A DNA stretch of 59,934 nt from Clostridium sp. AM30-24 (lineage in GTDB: Bacteria; Bacillota; Clostridia; Lachnospirales; Lachnospiraceae), in NCBI RefSeq assembly GCF_003480435.1, contig NZ_QUJB01000004.1, positions 165,016 through 224,949 of the forward strand. The letters run 5' to 3'. A program made the translations under genes and the position numbers. Of the stretch, positions 41,638 through 50,303 are shown piece after piece (the stretch's first letter is position 1; every line of letters begins with the position of its first letter). The notes beneath the pieces were generated by a model. It did not search any database. It was not told the DNA's origin and saw nothing but the letters and a program-made list of their open reading frames with translations.

Positions 41638-41997
41638 ATGAAGCAGAACAAAGAAAAGTTTGATTTTAAGGCTTTCGGACAGGCTATAAAAGCGGCAAGA
41701 AAAGCAAAGGGGATTTCCCGCAATCAGTTAGCGGATAAGCTGAACATTGCGCCGCGATATATCGCGTCCATTGAGAACAGCGGACAGCACCCAAGTTTGC
41801 AGATTTTGTATGAGCTTGTAACCTTGCTTGACGTATCGGTAGACCAGTTCTTTTTCCCGGAACGGGAACAGGAAAAGTCCACCCGCCGCCGTCAGCTTGA
41901 TACCATGCTCGACGGCATGAGCGAAAAGGATTTGAAAATCCTGTCTGCTACCGCAAAAGGGATTGAGGAAGCCAACAACGAAACAACGGGGGAATAA
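41638..41997 (+). CDS. ICE XRE-family regulator
   Basis: The 119-residue protein has a Cro/C1 HTH (about 15-70: IKAARKAKGISRNQLADKLN, then APRYIASIENSGQHPSL) and a short helical C-terminal part. It resembles the Tn916 Orf9-type repressor that controls the regulatory module. ATG 41638 is chosen over 41632 for spacing from GGGTGA. A strong terminator follows. Confidence 0.85.
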   Translation: MKQNKEKFDFKAFGQAIKAARKAKGISRNQLADKLNIAPRYIASIENSGQHPSLQILYELVTLLDVSVDQFFFPEREQEKSTRRRQLDTMLDGMSEKDLKILSATAKGIEEANNETTGE

Positions 41998-42031
41998 AGT
42001 TCCCTCGTTTCTTCATAGAGAAAGCAGTTTG

Positions 42032-42058
42032 AAACGTCGCAGTTTGCGACGTTTTTCT
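42032..42058 (+). terminator. Terminator after the ICE XRE gene
   Basis: AAACGTCGCA pairs perfectly with TGCGACGTTT around GTT, followed by TTTCTTTT. Confidence 0.85.
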
Positions 42059-42120
42059 TTTGTCCTGCTTTGGCAAAATCAAATTTTCCATGTAGTAGGG
42101 ATAAAGGGAGAAAGTTTCTT

Positions 42121-42220
42121 AGCAAGCATAGGAAAAGAGTACCCTTTTCCGTATTTTCGCCCTCCCGCCCTGCGGTGCGTCGGTTAAAAATTGCTTGTTG
42201 GGAAGTGTCCCAAACCCTCG
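42121..42220 (+). promoter_or_regulatory. Conserved leader element, copy A (upstream of mobC/relaxase)
   Basis: The block AGCAAGCATAGGAAAAG, then AGTACCCTTTTCC, starts the element. It can form the hairpin GGAAAAG/CCTTTTCC. A variable middle of about 40 nt is followed by TTGCTTGTTGGGAAG, then TGTCCCAAACCCTCG, where TTGGGA pairs with TCCCAA. The outer AGCAAGCA can pair with TGCTTGTT. An inverted copy with the same terminal blocks and a different middle lies at 50199-50297. It ends 20 nt before mobC. It may be an RNA control element or part of the transfer origin. Confidence 0.6.
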
Positions 42221-42240
42221 GAATGGAAAGGAACGATTGC

Positions 42241-42570
42241 ATGAACGGACGCAAAAGAAAAGTACAAATCAAATTCTATGTAACAGAGGAAGAACGGGCA
42301 TTGATTGAACAGAAAATGAAGCTCGTCCCTACCCAAAATATGGCGGCGTATCTTCGCAAGATTGCCATTGACGGGTATATCATTCAGACAGACCATAGCG
42401 ACATAAAAGCCATGACAGCGGAGATACAGAAAATCGGGGTCAACGTCAATCAGATTGCAAAGCGTGTCAATGCGACAGGCAGCGTCTACCAAGAGGACAT
42501 AGAGGAAATAAAGGGGGTGCTTGCGGAGATATGGCGGTTACAAAGATTAAGCCTATTAAAAGCACGTTGA
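42241..42570 (+). CDS. mobC: MobC-family relaxosome protein
   Basis: The 109-residue protein starts after GGAAAGGA. It contains a ribbon-helix-helix start (KVQIKFYVTEEERALIEQKM) and the MobC segment IQKIGVNVNQIAKRVNATG, which is conserved in the family. MobC proteins bind the transfer origin and help the relaxase open the strands. It overlaps the relaxase gene by 40 nt. Confidence 0.88.
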   Translation: MNGRKRKVQIKFYVTEEERALIEQKMKLVPTQNMAAYLRKIAIDGYIIQTDHSDIKAMTAEIQKIGVNVNQIAKRVNATGSVYQEDIEEIKGVLAEIWRLQRLSLLKAR

Positions 42571-43880
42571 GCAAAGCCCTTGGTTATATCCAAAACCCGG
42601 ATAAGACAGACGGGAAAACGCTTGTGTCCTCCTTTGGGTGCAGCTATGAAACGGCAGATATTGAGTTTGAATATACTTTGTCGCAGGCTCGGCAGAAAGG
42701 GAACAACTTAGCCTTTCATCTGATACAATCGTTTGAACCGGGAGAGGTGGACTGTGAGAAAGCCCACACAATCGGAAAACAGCTTGCCGACGCGGTAACA
42801 AAGGGACAGCATGAATACGTCTTGACTACCCACATAGACAAAGGGCATATCCATAACCATATCATTTTTTGTGCGGTCAACTTTGTTGACTACCATAAGT
42901 ACAATTCCAATAGGCGCAGTTACTACGGCATACGGAACATAAGTGATAAGCTGTGCAGGGAAAACGGGCTGTCCGTTGTCATTCCGGGTAAAGGCAGTAA
43001 GGGAAAAAGCTATGCAGAATATCAAGCGGAAAAGACGGGAACAAGTTGGAAAGGCAAGCTAAAAATTGCCGTTGATACACTTATCCCCCAAGTAGCAAGT
43101 TTTGAAGAATTATTGCAGCGGTTACAGGCGGCGGGCTATGAGATAAAACCGGGAAAATATATCTCCTGCCGCGCTCCCGGACAGGAACGCTTTACCCGCT
43201 TAAAAACCCTCGGTGCAGATTATACAGAGGAAGCAATCAAAGAACGGATTGCAGGCAAGCGCACAAAGGCAGCGAAAGCTCCCAAAGAGCAGCGCGGCGT
43301 ATCGCTGCTTATCGACATTGAAAGTAGTATCAAGGCACAAGAGAGCCGGGGCTATGAACAGTGGGCGAAAATCCATAATCTGAAACTGGCTGCAAAAACT
43401 ATGAATTTCTTGACAGAACACAAGATTGAGCAGTACGCGGATTTAGTCAGCCGGATTGAAGAAATAAATGCGGAAAATGAAAAGACAGCAGACGCATTAA
43501 AGAGCGTGGAGAAACGTCTTGCAGACATGGCGGTGCTGATGAAGCAAGTTACCACCTACCAAAAAACAAAAACCGTCTATGAAGCATACCGCAGGGCAAA
43601 GGATAAGGACACATACCGGGCAAAGCAGGAAAGCAGTCTGATACTCCATGAAGCGGCGGCAAAGGCATTGAAAGCGGCGGGCGTTACCAAGCTCCCCAAT
43701 CTTGCCGCCATGCAGGAAGAATACGGGAAGCTCCAAGCGCAGAAAGAAGCCCTTTACACTGATTATGGCAAGCTGAAAAAACAGGTCAAGGAATACGACG
43801 TTATCAAACAGAACATAGACAGTATTTTAAGACTGGAAAAAGAACCGGAACGGGGCAGGGAAACCGAACGCTTACAGTAG
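42531..43880 (+). CDS. MobP-family relaxase
   Basis: The 449-residue protein has the relaxase fold in its first 200 residues: the YIQNPDKTDG start region, and the three-His metal motif HIDKGHIHNHIIF (near 100-112). The C-terminal half is a coiled coil (about 290-430) typical of MobP relaxases. It nicks the transfer origin and carries the strand into the recipient. It lies directly after mobC and is preceded by leader copy A. Confidence 0.92.
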   Translation: MAVTKIKPIKSTLSKALGYIQNPDKTDGKTLVSSFGCSYETADIEFEYTLSQARQKGNNLAFHLIQSFEPGEVDCEKAHTIGKQLADAVTKGQHEYVLTTHIDKGHIHNHIIFCAVNFVDYHKYNSNRRSYYGIRNISDKLCRENGLSVVIPGKGSKGKSYAEYQAEKTGTSWKGKLKIAVDTLIPQVASFEELLQRLQAAGYEIKPGKYISCRAPGQERFTRLKTLGADYTEEAIKERIAGKRTKAAKAPKEQRGVSLLIDIESSIKAQESRGYEQWAKIHNLKLAAKTMNFLTEHKIEQYADLVSRIEEINAENEKTADALKSVEKRLADMAVLMKQVTTYQKTKTVYEAYRRAKDKDTYRAKQESSLILHEAAAKALKAAGVTKLPNLAAMQEEYGKLQAQKEALYTDYGKLKKQVKEYDVIKQNIDSILRLEKEPERGRETERLQ

Positions 43881-43940
43881 AAATATCTATAAAAGCGTGG
43901 TAGGATAAAGGTATTCCAATATAGACAGGAGCGTGAAAAC

Positions 43941-44210
43941 ATGGCAGACCAAACGATACCCGATTATGAAACCATAAGCGCCGCCGTTACCGGAGAAACA
44001 TGGGCGGTGGAAAAGGTGCTTATGTGCTACAAGGACGAAATCGACAGGCAGGCAACTGTAAAGAAACGTCAGCCGGACGGAACATTCAAACTGGAAATTG
44101 ATGAAGATATGCGCCAGTATATCACAATGAAGCTGATAGAAGCCCTCCCCCAGTTTCCCCTTGAAGAAATGGAAAGAGAGGAAAAAAGAAATCGGGACAA
44201 AAAATCATAA
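43941..44210 (+). CDS. ICE helix-turn-helix protein (PF12645 type)
   Basis: The 89-residue protein starts after AGGAGCG and has the same HTH_16-type layout as 34806-35063 (WAVEKVLMCYKDEIDRQATV, then MRQYITMKLIEALPQF). It is the third gene of the mobilisation operon. Function in ICE regulation is inferred from similarity to the Orf8-like family. Confidence 0.75.
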   Translation: MADQTIPDYETISAAVTGETWAVEKVLMCYKDEIDRQATVKKRQPDGTFKLEIDEDMRQYITMKLIEALPQFPLEEMEREEKRNRDKKS

Positions 44211-44550
44211 AAAGGTAGACGGGAAGCTGCTGCGGACAGATAAGCAGTTCCGGCATTTGAAGCAACGGCAGAAAGAAACTATCAGTACATGGCTTTATGA
44301 GGAATACCGCCGTCTTTGGATAGAAAAGGGACAGGAGCCGCATAAGTACAACAACCGGGAAATCGTTGCCGCTGTTATGGAACGGATAGAAGCTGCGGGG
44401 ATATGGCTGCCGGAACAGGAAGTAACAAAATATTTTTACCGCAGGAAAACCCATTACCGGAACCGGATAGAAAAAGAATTACAGCCGAAGCCGGAAATGC
44501 AGGATAAAGACAGTCAGACACAAAAAGAACAGGGCGCAGGAAGCCAGTAA
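44161..44550 (+). CDS. Conserved ICE protein of unknown function
   Basis: The frame overlaps the previous gene by 50 nt and opens at a TTG (44161) with no clear ribosome-binding site, so the start is uncertain. Its 129 residues are basic (RHLKQRQKETISTWLYEEYR, then NNREIVAAVMERIEAAGIWLP), with a Glu/Gln-rich end. I have seen such a protein beside relaxase genes in Tn1549-type elements but cannot name its activity. Confidence 0.6.
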   Translation: MKKWKERKKEIGTKNHKKVDGKLLRTDKQFRHLKQRQKETISTWLYEEYRRLWIEKGQEPHKYNNREIVAAVMERIEAAGIWLPEQEVTKYFYRRKTHYRNRIEKELQPKPEMQDKDSQTQKEQGAGSQ

Positions 44551-44694
44551 TGACCTCCCGCACCCTGTTCTTTTATAGGTACTGATTTTAAAATGTTACG
44601 CAGTAGAACCCCCATTTTAAGGGAAAAGGTATTCTGTATCGCCTATGCCAGTTTCACGTCATTTATGCCCTGTAAATCAAGGCTTTTTTTGCCC

Positions 44695-45060
44695 TTATCG
44701 CGTAACCGCCGCACGCCGTTTCCTCATGCGCTCGGCTGCCTGTCTGCGGGTAATCCGCTTCCGGCAGTCCGGGCAGTATTTGACGCTGTTCGATTTTGAT
44801 ACAAAGAACGTGCCGCACTCGGTACAACGCTTTTTGTCCTCTGTCTTGAAAAGCTCTGCATACAGTAGCTTATCAAGAGGAAGTACGGCAATTTGAAACC
44901 ACTTGCATAAAAGCGAACAGGAAATGAGCTGCGGGCAGACACATTCCTCCCCGTCGTCCAGTAAGATACAGTGTCCGCGCTCGCAGTTGCAGCACTCCTT
45001 TTTTACAAGGCTGTTGACTTTTCGGCTCTGTGGCGGCGTAAGCCGCTTACCCCCGGTCAT
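44695..45060 (-). CDS. Cysteine-rich VLP-domain ICE protein
   Basis: The 121-residue protein contains two Cys clusters: CCNCERGHCI near residue 23 and CTECGTFF, then KYCPDCRKR, near 80-100. Together with WFQIAVLPLDKLLYAE this fits the Cys_rich_VLP family of conjugative elements. The C-terminal tail is Arg-rich, so nucleic-acid binding is plausible. It overlaps the next gene by 4 nt and is the last of the minus-strand operon. Confidence 0.8.
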   Translation of the reverse strand: MTGGKRLTPPQSRKVNSLVKKECCNCERGHCILLDDGEECVCPQLISCSLLCKWFQIAVLPLDKLLYAELFKTEDKKRCTECGTFFVSKSNSVKYCPDCRKRITRRQAAERMRKRRAAVTR

Positions 45061-45263
45061 ACTTCATCAGCGGCGAAAATGGCAAGCTCCGCATACTCGT
45101 TTTCTGTTAGCGGGGAAATTTTCTGTAAGGTGCGTTCTGCAAAGGGGCGCATATCCTCGTCCATGAACGGCAGCGCAGCCGTCATATTTTCCATAAGCTG
45201 TGCTTTGCTTCCCTCATGGTAAATACTCAACAGGTTCATTTCTTCAACGGTCAGTCTAATCAT
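45057..45263 (-). CDS. Transposon-transfer assisting protein (TTRAP)
   Basis: ATG 45263 has GGAGGT six nt upstream; the first ATG (45269) is too close to that site. The 68-residue protein (MIRLTVEEMNLLSIYHEGSK, then ENMTAALPFMDEDMRP) matches the PF14203 TTRAP family of ICEs. Its role in transfer is not defined at the molecular level. Confidence 0.85.
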   Translation of the reverse strand: MIRLTVEEMNLLSIYHEGSKAQLMENMTAALPFMDEDMRPFAERTLQKISPLTENEYAELAIFAADEV

Positions 45264-45265
45264 GC

Positions 45266-46210
45266 TCATACCTCCAATTCGTGATGTTTTGATTTTGCTG
45301 TCTTTTTCGGGACTTTTGGGGATTTTTCTGTTTGTAACTGCGCCCGGACAGAGGGAGGGGACTGTTTCATCTCTTTCTTCCTCTCGCTTTTATCTATCAG
45401 CGCATAAACGCCATGCCTGCCCTCCAACGTAGATAAGGAAAGGCTTTTGTAAGGGAGCATGGAAAGCAGCCGTTCCATATCCTTATCCGTTGCCAGTGGA
45501 ACAAAGTAGGGAGAAAGTTCTACCGCACAATGGGTCTTTTCGGGGCTGTCCGGTTCTCCAAGCCCTTTTACATTTTCCACAATCCGGCGGGCTTCTATTT
45601 CAATCTGTCTATCATGCAGGGCGGCGATATGTAACTGAAAATCCCTCTGCGTATGAGGTGTTCGTTTTTTCTGCTGTTCCCTCAAAAGGCTTTTTAAGGC
45701 TTCCGGGTCGTTTGGCTGTGCTTCAAAACGTATAAACTTTCCAAGTTGCGGGTCAGTGTCCCCGTCAAAATATTGTCCGGCAGGCTTTGTCAGCTCCCCA
45801 TGCTCATAAATCAGCGTGTAGTTGTCGGCAGGGATTGATTTTTCGATTACTTCCCGGAAATGCTGCAAATAATCCAGTTCATAAAGATTGCCCTTGATTT
45901 TTTCCTGCTCTGTGCCTGTCAGTTCCACCGCATAGGCAAGGATAGTATCGCGGGTCTGTTCCCCGTAAAACCGCCATGTATTATGCTGCCTTGTGTCCTT
46001 TAGAAAAACGTCCCGTTCCCGGAAGCAGCACGTCCCGGACGGGCGGGAAAACCACAAAAGCCGTTTGTCCTCCGGGATAAGGCTTACCGCCGCTTTCCGC
46101 AAAATCTGTTTGTCTATGTCAAAATCGCTCTGATAAAAAGCGGTGTTCTGTTTCATTATGGCTTCAAGGGAAGCAATAACGTCCACATTTTCAAATTTTT
46201 GTAACTTCAT
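45266..46210 (-). CDS. Large ICE protein of unknown function (DUF4316/YodL-like context)
   Basis: The 314-residue protein sits 3 nt after the giant antirestriction gene. It contains FYGEQTRDTILAYAVELTGT and the region ending in YFVPLATDKDMERLLSMLPY; the last 30 residues are Lys-rich with SVRAQLQ.EKSPK, a motif also near the C-terminus of the giant protein (SSIRAQLKVAKE). The shared motif suggests a common recruitment or processing signal. No catalytic site is visible. Confidence 0.6.
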   Translation of the reverse strand: MKLQKFENVDVIASLEAIMKQNTAFYQSDFDIDKQILRKAAVSLIPEDKRLLWFSRPSGTCCFRERDVFLKDTRQHNTWRFYGEQTRDTILAYAVELTGTEQEKIKGNLYELDYLQHFREVIEKSIPADNYTLIYEHGELTKPAGQYFDGDTDPQLGKFIRFEAQPNDPEALKSLLREQQKKRTPHTQRDFQLHIAALHDRQIEIEARRIVENVKGLGEPDSPEKTHCAVELSPYFVPLATDKDMERLLSMLPYKSLSLSTLEGRHGVYALIDKSERKKEMKQSPPSVRAQLQTEKSPKVPKKTAKSKHHELEV

Positions 46211-46213
46211 AGG

Positions 46214-49200
46214 TCAGCTCCTTTCCAAATCCTGTGTTTTCTGTCTTGCCTGTTTCTTCGGTGCCTGTTCTTTCGCTACTTTAAGCTGCGCCCGGATAGA
46301 GGACTTTTTCTCCGGCTCTGCCTGTTTCTTTTCTGCTTTGAGGGCTTCGGCGTATTCTGCAAGGGAAATCTGTCCTCCGGCTTTTGCTTTTTCTTCCAGT
46401 TCCGTAGCGGTCGGGGTGTTGTTTATCTGCCCGTCAATCATGTTGTAATTCTGCTCGGTGGTCTGTTCGGCAGCTTTCAGATAATTTTCCGGCTGCAAAA
46501 ACTCCGGCACGTCCTTATAACCGAAGCTGTCTACATAGTGGGCGGTGTCCTGTCCGTTCTGATGAAGTACCACCACGTCGGAAACGGAAAGGCTGTGTCC
46601 CTTAAAATCTTTCGGGTGGTCGATATTAAAGCGGGTGTAAATATCTTCAAGGGAAGTCCCCGGCGTAAGAGGTGCGGAATAGACAAGTGTATAGTTTTTC
46701 GCGTCTACCCGGTGTCCGGCGGCAATCAGACGGTCGTAAGGCTCAAAACGCAAGTCCCTTGTTTCGTCCCCGCCTTTTATCTGATAAATGGAAAAGGTGT
46801 CTTTATCCTGTGGGGCTTCCTGCTCCGGCTGCCCTTGTGCGAATTGTTCCTGTGCAGCTACCTTTTGCGCCCGGATATGCGCCCGCTGTAACTCGGTAGG
46901 CTTTTCCCCGGTAAGAGGTGCAATCGCCTTGACATAATCAGCCGCATAATAGGCGTTACTGGTAAGCTGCCGCTGCCATGCCCCGGCTTTTGGCGACCAA
47001 CGGAAGCCGTTGCTTTTTAAGGCTTCCCGCGTAGCTTCGTCCGGCTTATCCTCAAAGAAGATTTGCAGACGGTTCGCTTCGGTGTTTGCTTCCACCTTGC
47101 CGCCGTCGAATTCCCAACCCACAAAACCGATTTCTTTTTGCTGTGAAAGGGATTTGATACGGTCTTTCACGCGCCGGATTTCCGCGCTGTTGTTGGATAA
47201 CGCCCAAGTCGCAAAGGGCTTGTCCCCCAAATGCCAACTGCTCGCCATGTCCGCTTTTAATTTTTCAAGCTGTTCCGGCAACAAATGCGGGCAGCCGTCA
47301 AGGGTCTTGTGCTTACGGTAATAGGCGTTTACGGCTTTCATGGTTTCCTGTGATTTTTCAAGGCTTTCCAGTTTCTTTTCTAACTTCTGTACTGCCTGCG
47401 GGTCGTCTGCACTGATACCGCCCATGCCGGTACTGCGGATTTTATCAAGAAGTCCTTGTATGTCCTGCCATTCCCGGTAATTGCTGTCGCGGGCTGCGTT
47501 CTGCTTTTCTTTCTTCCTTGTGGGGAAGTTAGAGCCGCCCGCAATGAGGATAGAGGGAACACGCGCGTCAATCTCATAGCCTTTGTTCATGTTCGCCGCC
47601 AGTTTCCGGGCGTAGGTGTCAAGCAGGCTGTCGATTTTCTCATGGTACATCGGGTCTACCCGCTGTTTCTGCCTTTCTGCAAGCTGTACGGCTTCATCTA
47701 CATAGTGCCTGTATTCAGCCGTCGCGCTGCCTTGCTTATAATCGGAAAAACTGTTTGCGTCCTTTGCACGTTTGGCGGCAGCTTCGTTGATTGTGTAATA
47801 AGGTGCGGCGGGTGCAGCTTGTTCCGGCTGTGGTGCTTCGCTGCTTGCGCCTGTATCAGCTTCCGGCTCGGTCTGTGCTTCTTTTTCCTGTACCGGGGCT
47901 GTTTCTTCGGGAAGCTCCGGCGCGGCTGCTTCTGCTTCGGGCTGTATGGTAGCTTCCTGTGGGGTCTGTGCCTGTTCGGTGGTCTGTTCCTTATCCTGTG
48001 CCTTTTGGATTTCTGCAAAATGTCCGTCTATGGTATCAATCAGACTTGCGGCGGTGCTGCGGATTGTTTCAAGAGAGCCTTTCAGTTCTGCAAGTTCTTT
48101 TCCGCTGCTCCACCCGGCGATATATCCAAAGGAATAGTCCGACGTATCAAGCCCGTAGTGTTGGCAAACGGCATAGGCGACGCTTTCTGCCTGTACCTCG
48201 CGGGTGCGGCGGTCGGGACGTTCCGGCGCGTCTTTGTCTATGTCATGGAGTGTCGCATGGGCAATTTCATGGATAGCGGTCTTGATATTCTGCAATTCGT
48301 CCATGCCCTCGTTGATGAGAATACACTTTTCCTCATAATTGCAGCGTCCTTTTATACTGCCGCTTAGTGCTTCAAATCCCATAGCAAAGGGGGAAGTTTT
48401 TTCAAGGGCAGCGAAAAAATCCTGATACTGTTCCACGTCGCCCGTAAGCTCCTTTATCCCAAGGTCGGGCAACTCCTTACCCTCGGTCTGCGACACGTCA
48501 AAAACAGATACCACACGAAAGGCGGGGATTTGGATTTCCTTTTCCTCGGTAACGGCTTTCCCGTTCTTATCGAAAACAGGCTTTTGCGTGTCCGGGTCGA
48601 TTTTTTCCACCTGTTTCTTAACGGTAAAGGGCGCGGGCGCAATTATCTTGATAGCTTTTTCCCCCGGCTTTACATGGCGGTCAAATTCCTTTTCCCATTG
48701 TTTATAGCCTTTTACAAGGTTGCCGCCCTGCATGGCGATAAGGATTGTATTGTTTAGGCTGTAATCATGGAATTTAGACATAGTACGCAGATAGTCGGCG
48801 TAACGGTCGCTTTCATAAATCCCCAAAATGCCCTGTTCCAGTCGGTCGGTAATCTCTTTCATTTTGTTGGCGGGCTTTTCGGAAGATAGGATAATCGGGA
48901 GAACCGGGGGCTGCTCTGTGGCAGTGGTCGGTATGGCTGCGGCAGCGTCAAGGTCTGCCTGTTCCTTTTCCTGTACTGGCGGCTGCGGTGTTACCCGATA
49001 TTCCTCCGGCACGTCCCGTCCGTCATACCACTGTGTAAAGGTGTTGCGGTTGTTGTAGATATATCCCTGCTCGGTAAATCTGCCCCCGTCATTGATAGCA
49101 GCGTCCCGCCCGTATTCCTCATAGAGAAAATAGTTTTTTGCTTCTTCCGGCAGCTCCAACTCGTCCAGTTCTTCAATCAGATAATGCCCGTAATCTTCCT

Positions 49201-50086
49201 CGGTTTTTACGGACGGATAAATCCAGTAACAGTCAAGATTTTGTGCAAGGTTTATAATGTCCTGCAAGTCCCTTGTATGGTCGCCGTATGTGATAGCCGC
49301 AGCAAATTTTTCCCGGTCGTCGTCAAACTGCATTTTCAAAAGCTCGCCCAAATAGTTCAGTTCGTCAAGGCTTTCAAGCTCGGTCAATTTCCCTGCCAGT
49401 CCCGGAATAGAGGACTGATATTCTGTGATGTGCAGCTCCCCGTAGTTTTTGCCGTCTATCCCGATACGGTCAAAGACTTCTTTCAAATGTTCAGCAGTCG
49501 TGGGGAATGATACCCATTCGCCCGCAGGTCTGCCCTCGGTGTACTTTCCAAGATTAGAAAGATACCCGCTTAAAATCGTTTCTTCCATGCGCTCACTCCT
49601 TTCTTTCTCAATCATGCGGTGCATAAGCTCGTAGTCCTCCATGCTCATGCTCCCGTCAAATAGATAGGGGTCGGGTTCTTCGCCGCCCCGGTAGGCTTTT
49701 TCAGAAAAAGGCAGCCCCGCAGCGTGGGCGGCGGCTCTTGCTTCCTCGATAAGCTCCGGCGGCAGCCTGTCGTCGTGGGCTTCGATAAATTCCCCGATAT
49801 TGCTATATCCGTTTTCGTAGTGGCGGCGCACCCCGGCGGTCAGTTCGTCAAGGTTCCTGTCCTCGCCAAGATAGCCGGAATAATAGCCGTTTACCACAAC
49901 GGCGGCAGGGTCAGCCTGTTTGATTTCTTCCATGCGGCTTCTGTCCTCCGGGTAGAGAATATCGCCCATTTCAAGGTGGAAATATTCCGCGTTCCAAGAA
50001 CGTCCCGTTTTCCAAAACGCCACCCAAGCGATACCGTCCCTTAATTCTTCTTGATAGTCTTTTACGGTGTCCCGTAAATTTGCCAT
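46214..50086 (-). CDS. Giant ArdA/ArdC-type antirestriction protein (LtrC-like)
   Basis: The 1290-residue protein starts after AAAGGAGG. An unknown N-terminal part (about 1-170) is followed by an ArdA-type antirestriction domain (about 190-375: ELHITEYQSS, LNYLGELLKM, YGDHTRDLQDIINLAQNLD). Then comes an ArdC-N-like ssDNA-binding region (about 415-510: YADYLRTMSKFHDYSLNNT), a zinc peptidase-like HEIAH near 605, a Glu/Pro/Ala-rich linker (about 700-790) and a C-terminal part with GWEFDGGKVEANTEANRLQI, then FFEDKPDEATREALKSNGF, and YRQIKGGDE-like YQIKGGDETRD. It would protect the incoming strand from host restriction. It overlaps or abuts the next ICE genes. Confidence 0.8.
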   Translation of the reverse strand: MANLRDTVKDYQEELRDGIAWVAFWKTGRSWNAEYFHLEMGDILYPEDRSRMEEIKQADPAAVVVNGYYSGYLGEDRNLDELTAGVRRHYENGYSNIGEFIEAHDDRLPPELIEEARAAAHAAGLPFSEKAYRGGEEPDPYLFDGSMSMEDYELMHRMIEKERSERMEETILSGYLSNLGKYTEGRPAGEWVSFPTTAEHLKEVFDRIGIDGKNYGELHITEYQSSIPGLAGKLTELESLDELNYLGELLKMQFDDDREKFAAAITYGDHTRDLQDIINLAQNLDCYWIYPSVKTEEDYGHYLIEELDELELPEEAKNYFLYEEYGRDAAINDGGRFTEQGYIYNNRNTFTQWYDGRDVPEEYRVTPQPPVQEKEQADLDAAAAIPTTATEQPPVLPIILSSEKPANKMKEITDRLEQGILGIYESDRYADYLRTMSKFHDYSLNNTILIAMQGGNLVKGYKQWEKEFDRHVKPGEKAIKIIAPAPFTVKKQVEKIDPDTQKPVFDKNGKAVTEEKEIQIPAFRVVSVFDVSQTEGKELPDLGIKELTGDVEQYQDFFAALEKTSPFAMGFEALSGSIKGRCNYEEKCILINEGMDELQNIKTAIHEIAHATLHDIDKDAPERPDRRTREVQAESVAYAVCQHYGLDTSDYSFGYIAGWSSGKELAELKGSLETIRSTAASLIDTIDGHFAEIQKAQDKEQTTEQAQTPQEATIQPEAEAAAPELPEETAPVQEKEAQTEPEADTGASSEAPQPEQAAPAAPYYTINEAAAKRAKDANSFSDYKQGSATAEYRHYVDEAVQLAERQKQRVDPMYHEKIDSLLDTYARKLAANMNKGYEIDARVPSILIAGGSNFPTRKKEKQNAARDSNYREWQDIQGLLDKIRSTGMGGISADDPQAVQKLEKKLESLEKSQETMKAVNAYYRKHKTLDGCPHLLPEQLEKLKADMASSWHLGDKPFATWALSNNSAEIRRVKDRIKSLSQQKEIGFVGWEFDGGKVEANTEANRLQIFFEDKPDEATREALKSNGFRWSPKAGAWQRQLTSNAYYAADYVKAIAPLTGEKPTELQRAHIRAQKVAAQEQFAQGQPEQEAPQDKDTFSIYQIKGGDETRDLRFEPYDRLIAAGHRVDAKNYTLVYSAPLTPGTSLEDIYTRFNIDHPKDFKGHSLSVSDVVVLHQNGQDTAHYVDSFGYKDVPEFLQPENYLKAAEQTTEQNYNMIDGQINNTPTATELEEKAKAGGQISLAEYAEALKAEKKQAEPEKKSSIRAQLKVAKEQAPKKQARQKTQDLERS

Positions 50087-50198
50087 GTGTAACCTCCTTT
50101 CCCAAAGGCAGCGCGGACGCTGCGCTTTCCAGTTTCATCATTCAGTACCCCGCGCCCGCGTTTTTGCCAAAGAGTTTAGATATTTTTTCAAGATTTCA

Positions 50199-50297
50199 GA
50201 GGGTTTGGGAAACTTCCCAACAAGCAAAAATCCCCGCCGTTCTCGGTAGAGAAAGCAGGAATTTTACGGAAAAGGGTACTCTTTTCCTATGCTTGCT
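50199..50297 (-). promoter_or_regulatory. Conserved leader element, copy B (upstream of the antirestriction operon)
   Basis: Read on the minus strand this begins AGCAAGCATAGGAAAAG, then AGTACCCTTTTCC, and ends TTGCTTGTTGGGAAG, then TTTCCCAAACCCTC. The terminal blocks are nearly identical to copy A (42121-42220), whereas the middle (about 35-40 nt) differs. It lies 6 nt after topB and about 110 nt before the antirestriction gene. A further GC-rich hairpin (GCGCAGCG/CGCGCTGC, near 50112-50131) lies between it and the ATG. Confidence 0.6.
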
Positions 50298-50303
50298 ATT
50301 CAG

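Noticed and set aside
44615..44660. Third copy of the ICE leader element
   Set aside because: Only about 20 positions match with gaps, the second block is missing and no gene follows in that direction; it may be a relic but cannot be claimed.
47456..48367. 303-residue plus-strand frame across the antirestriction gene
   Set aside because: It runs opposite a well-supported gene and its Cys/Phe/Gly-rich sequence reflects the complement of Glu/Gln/Ala codons.
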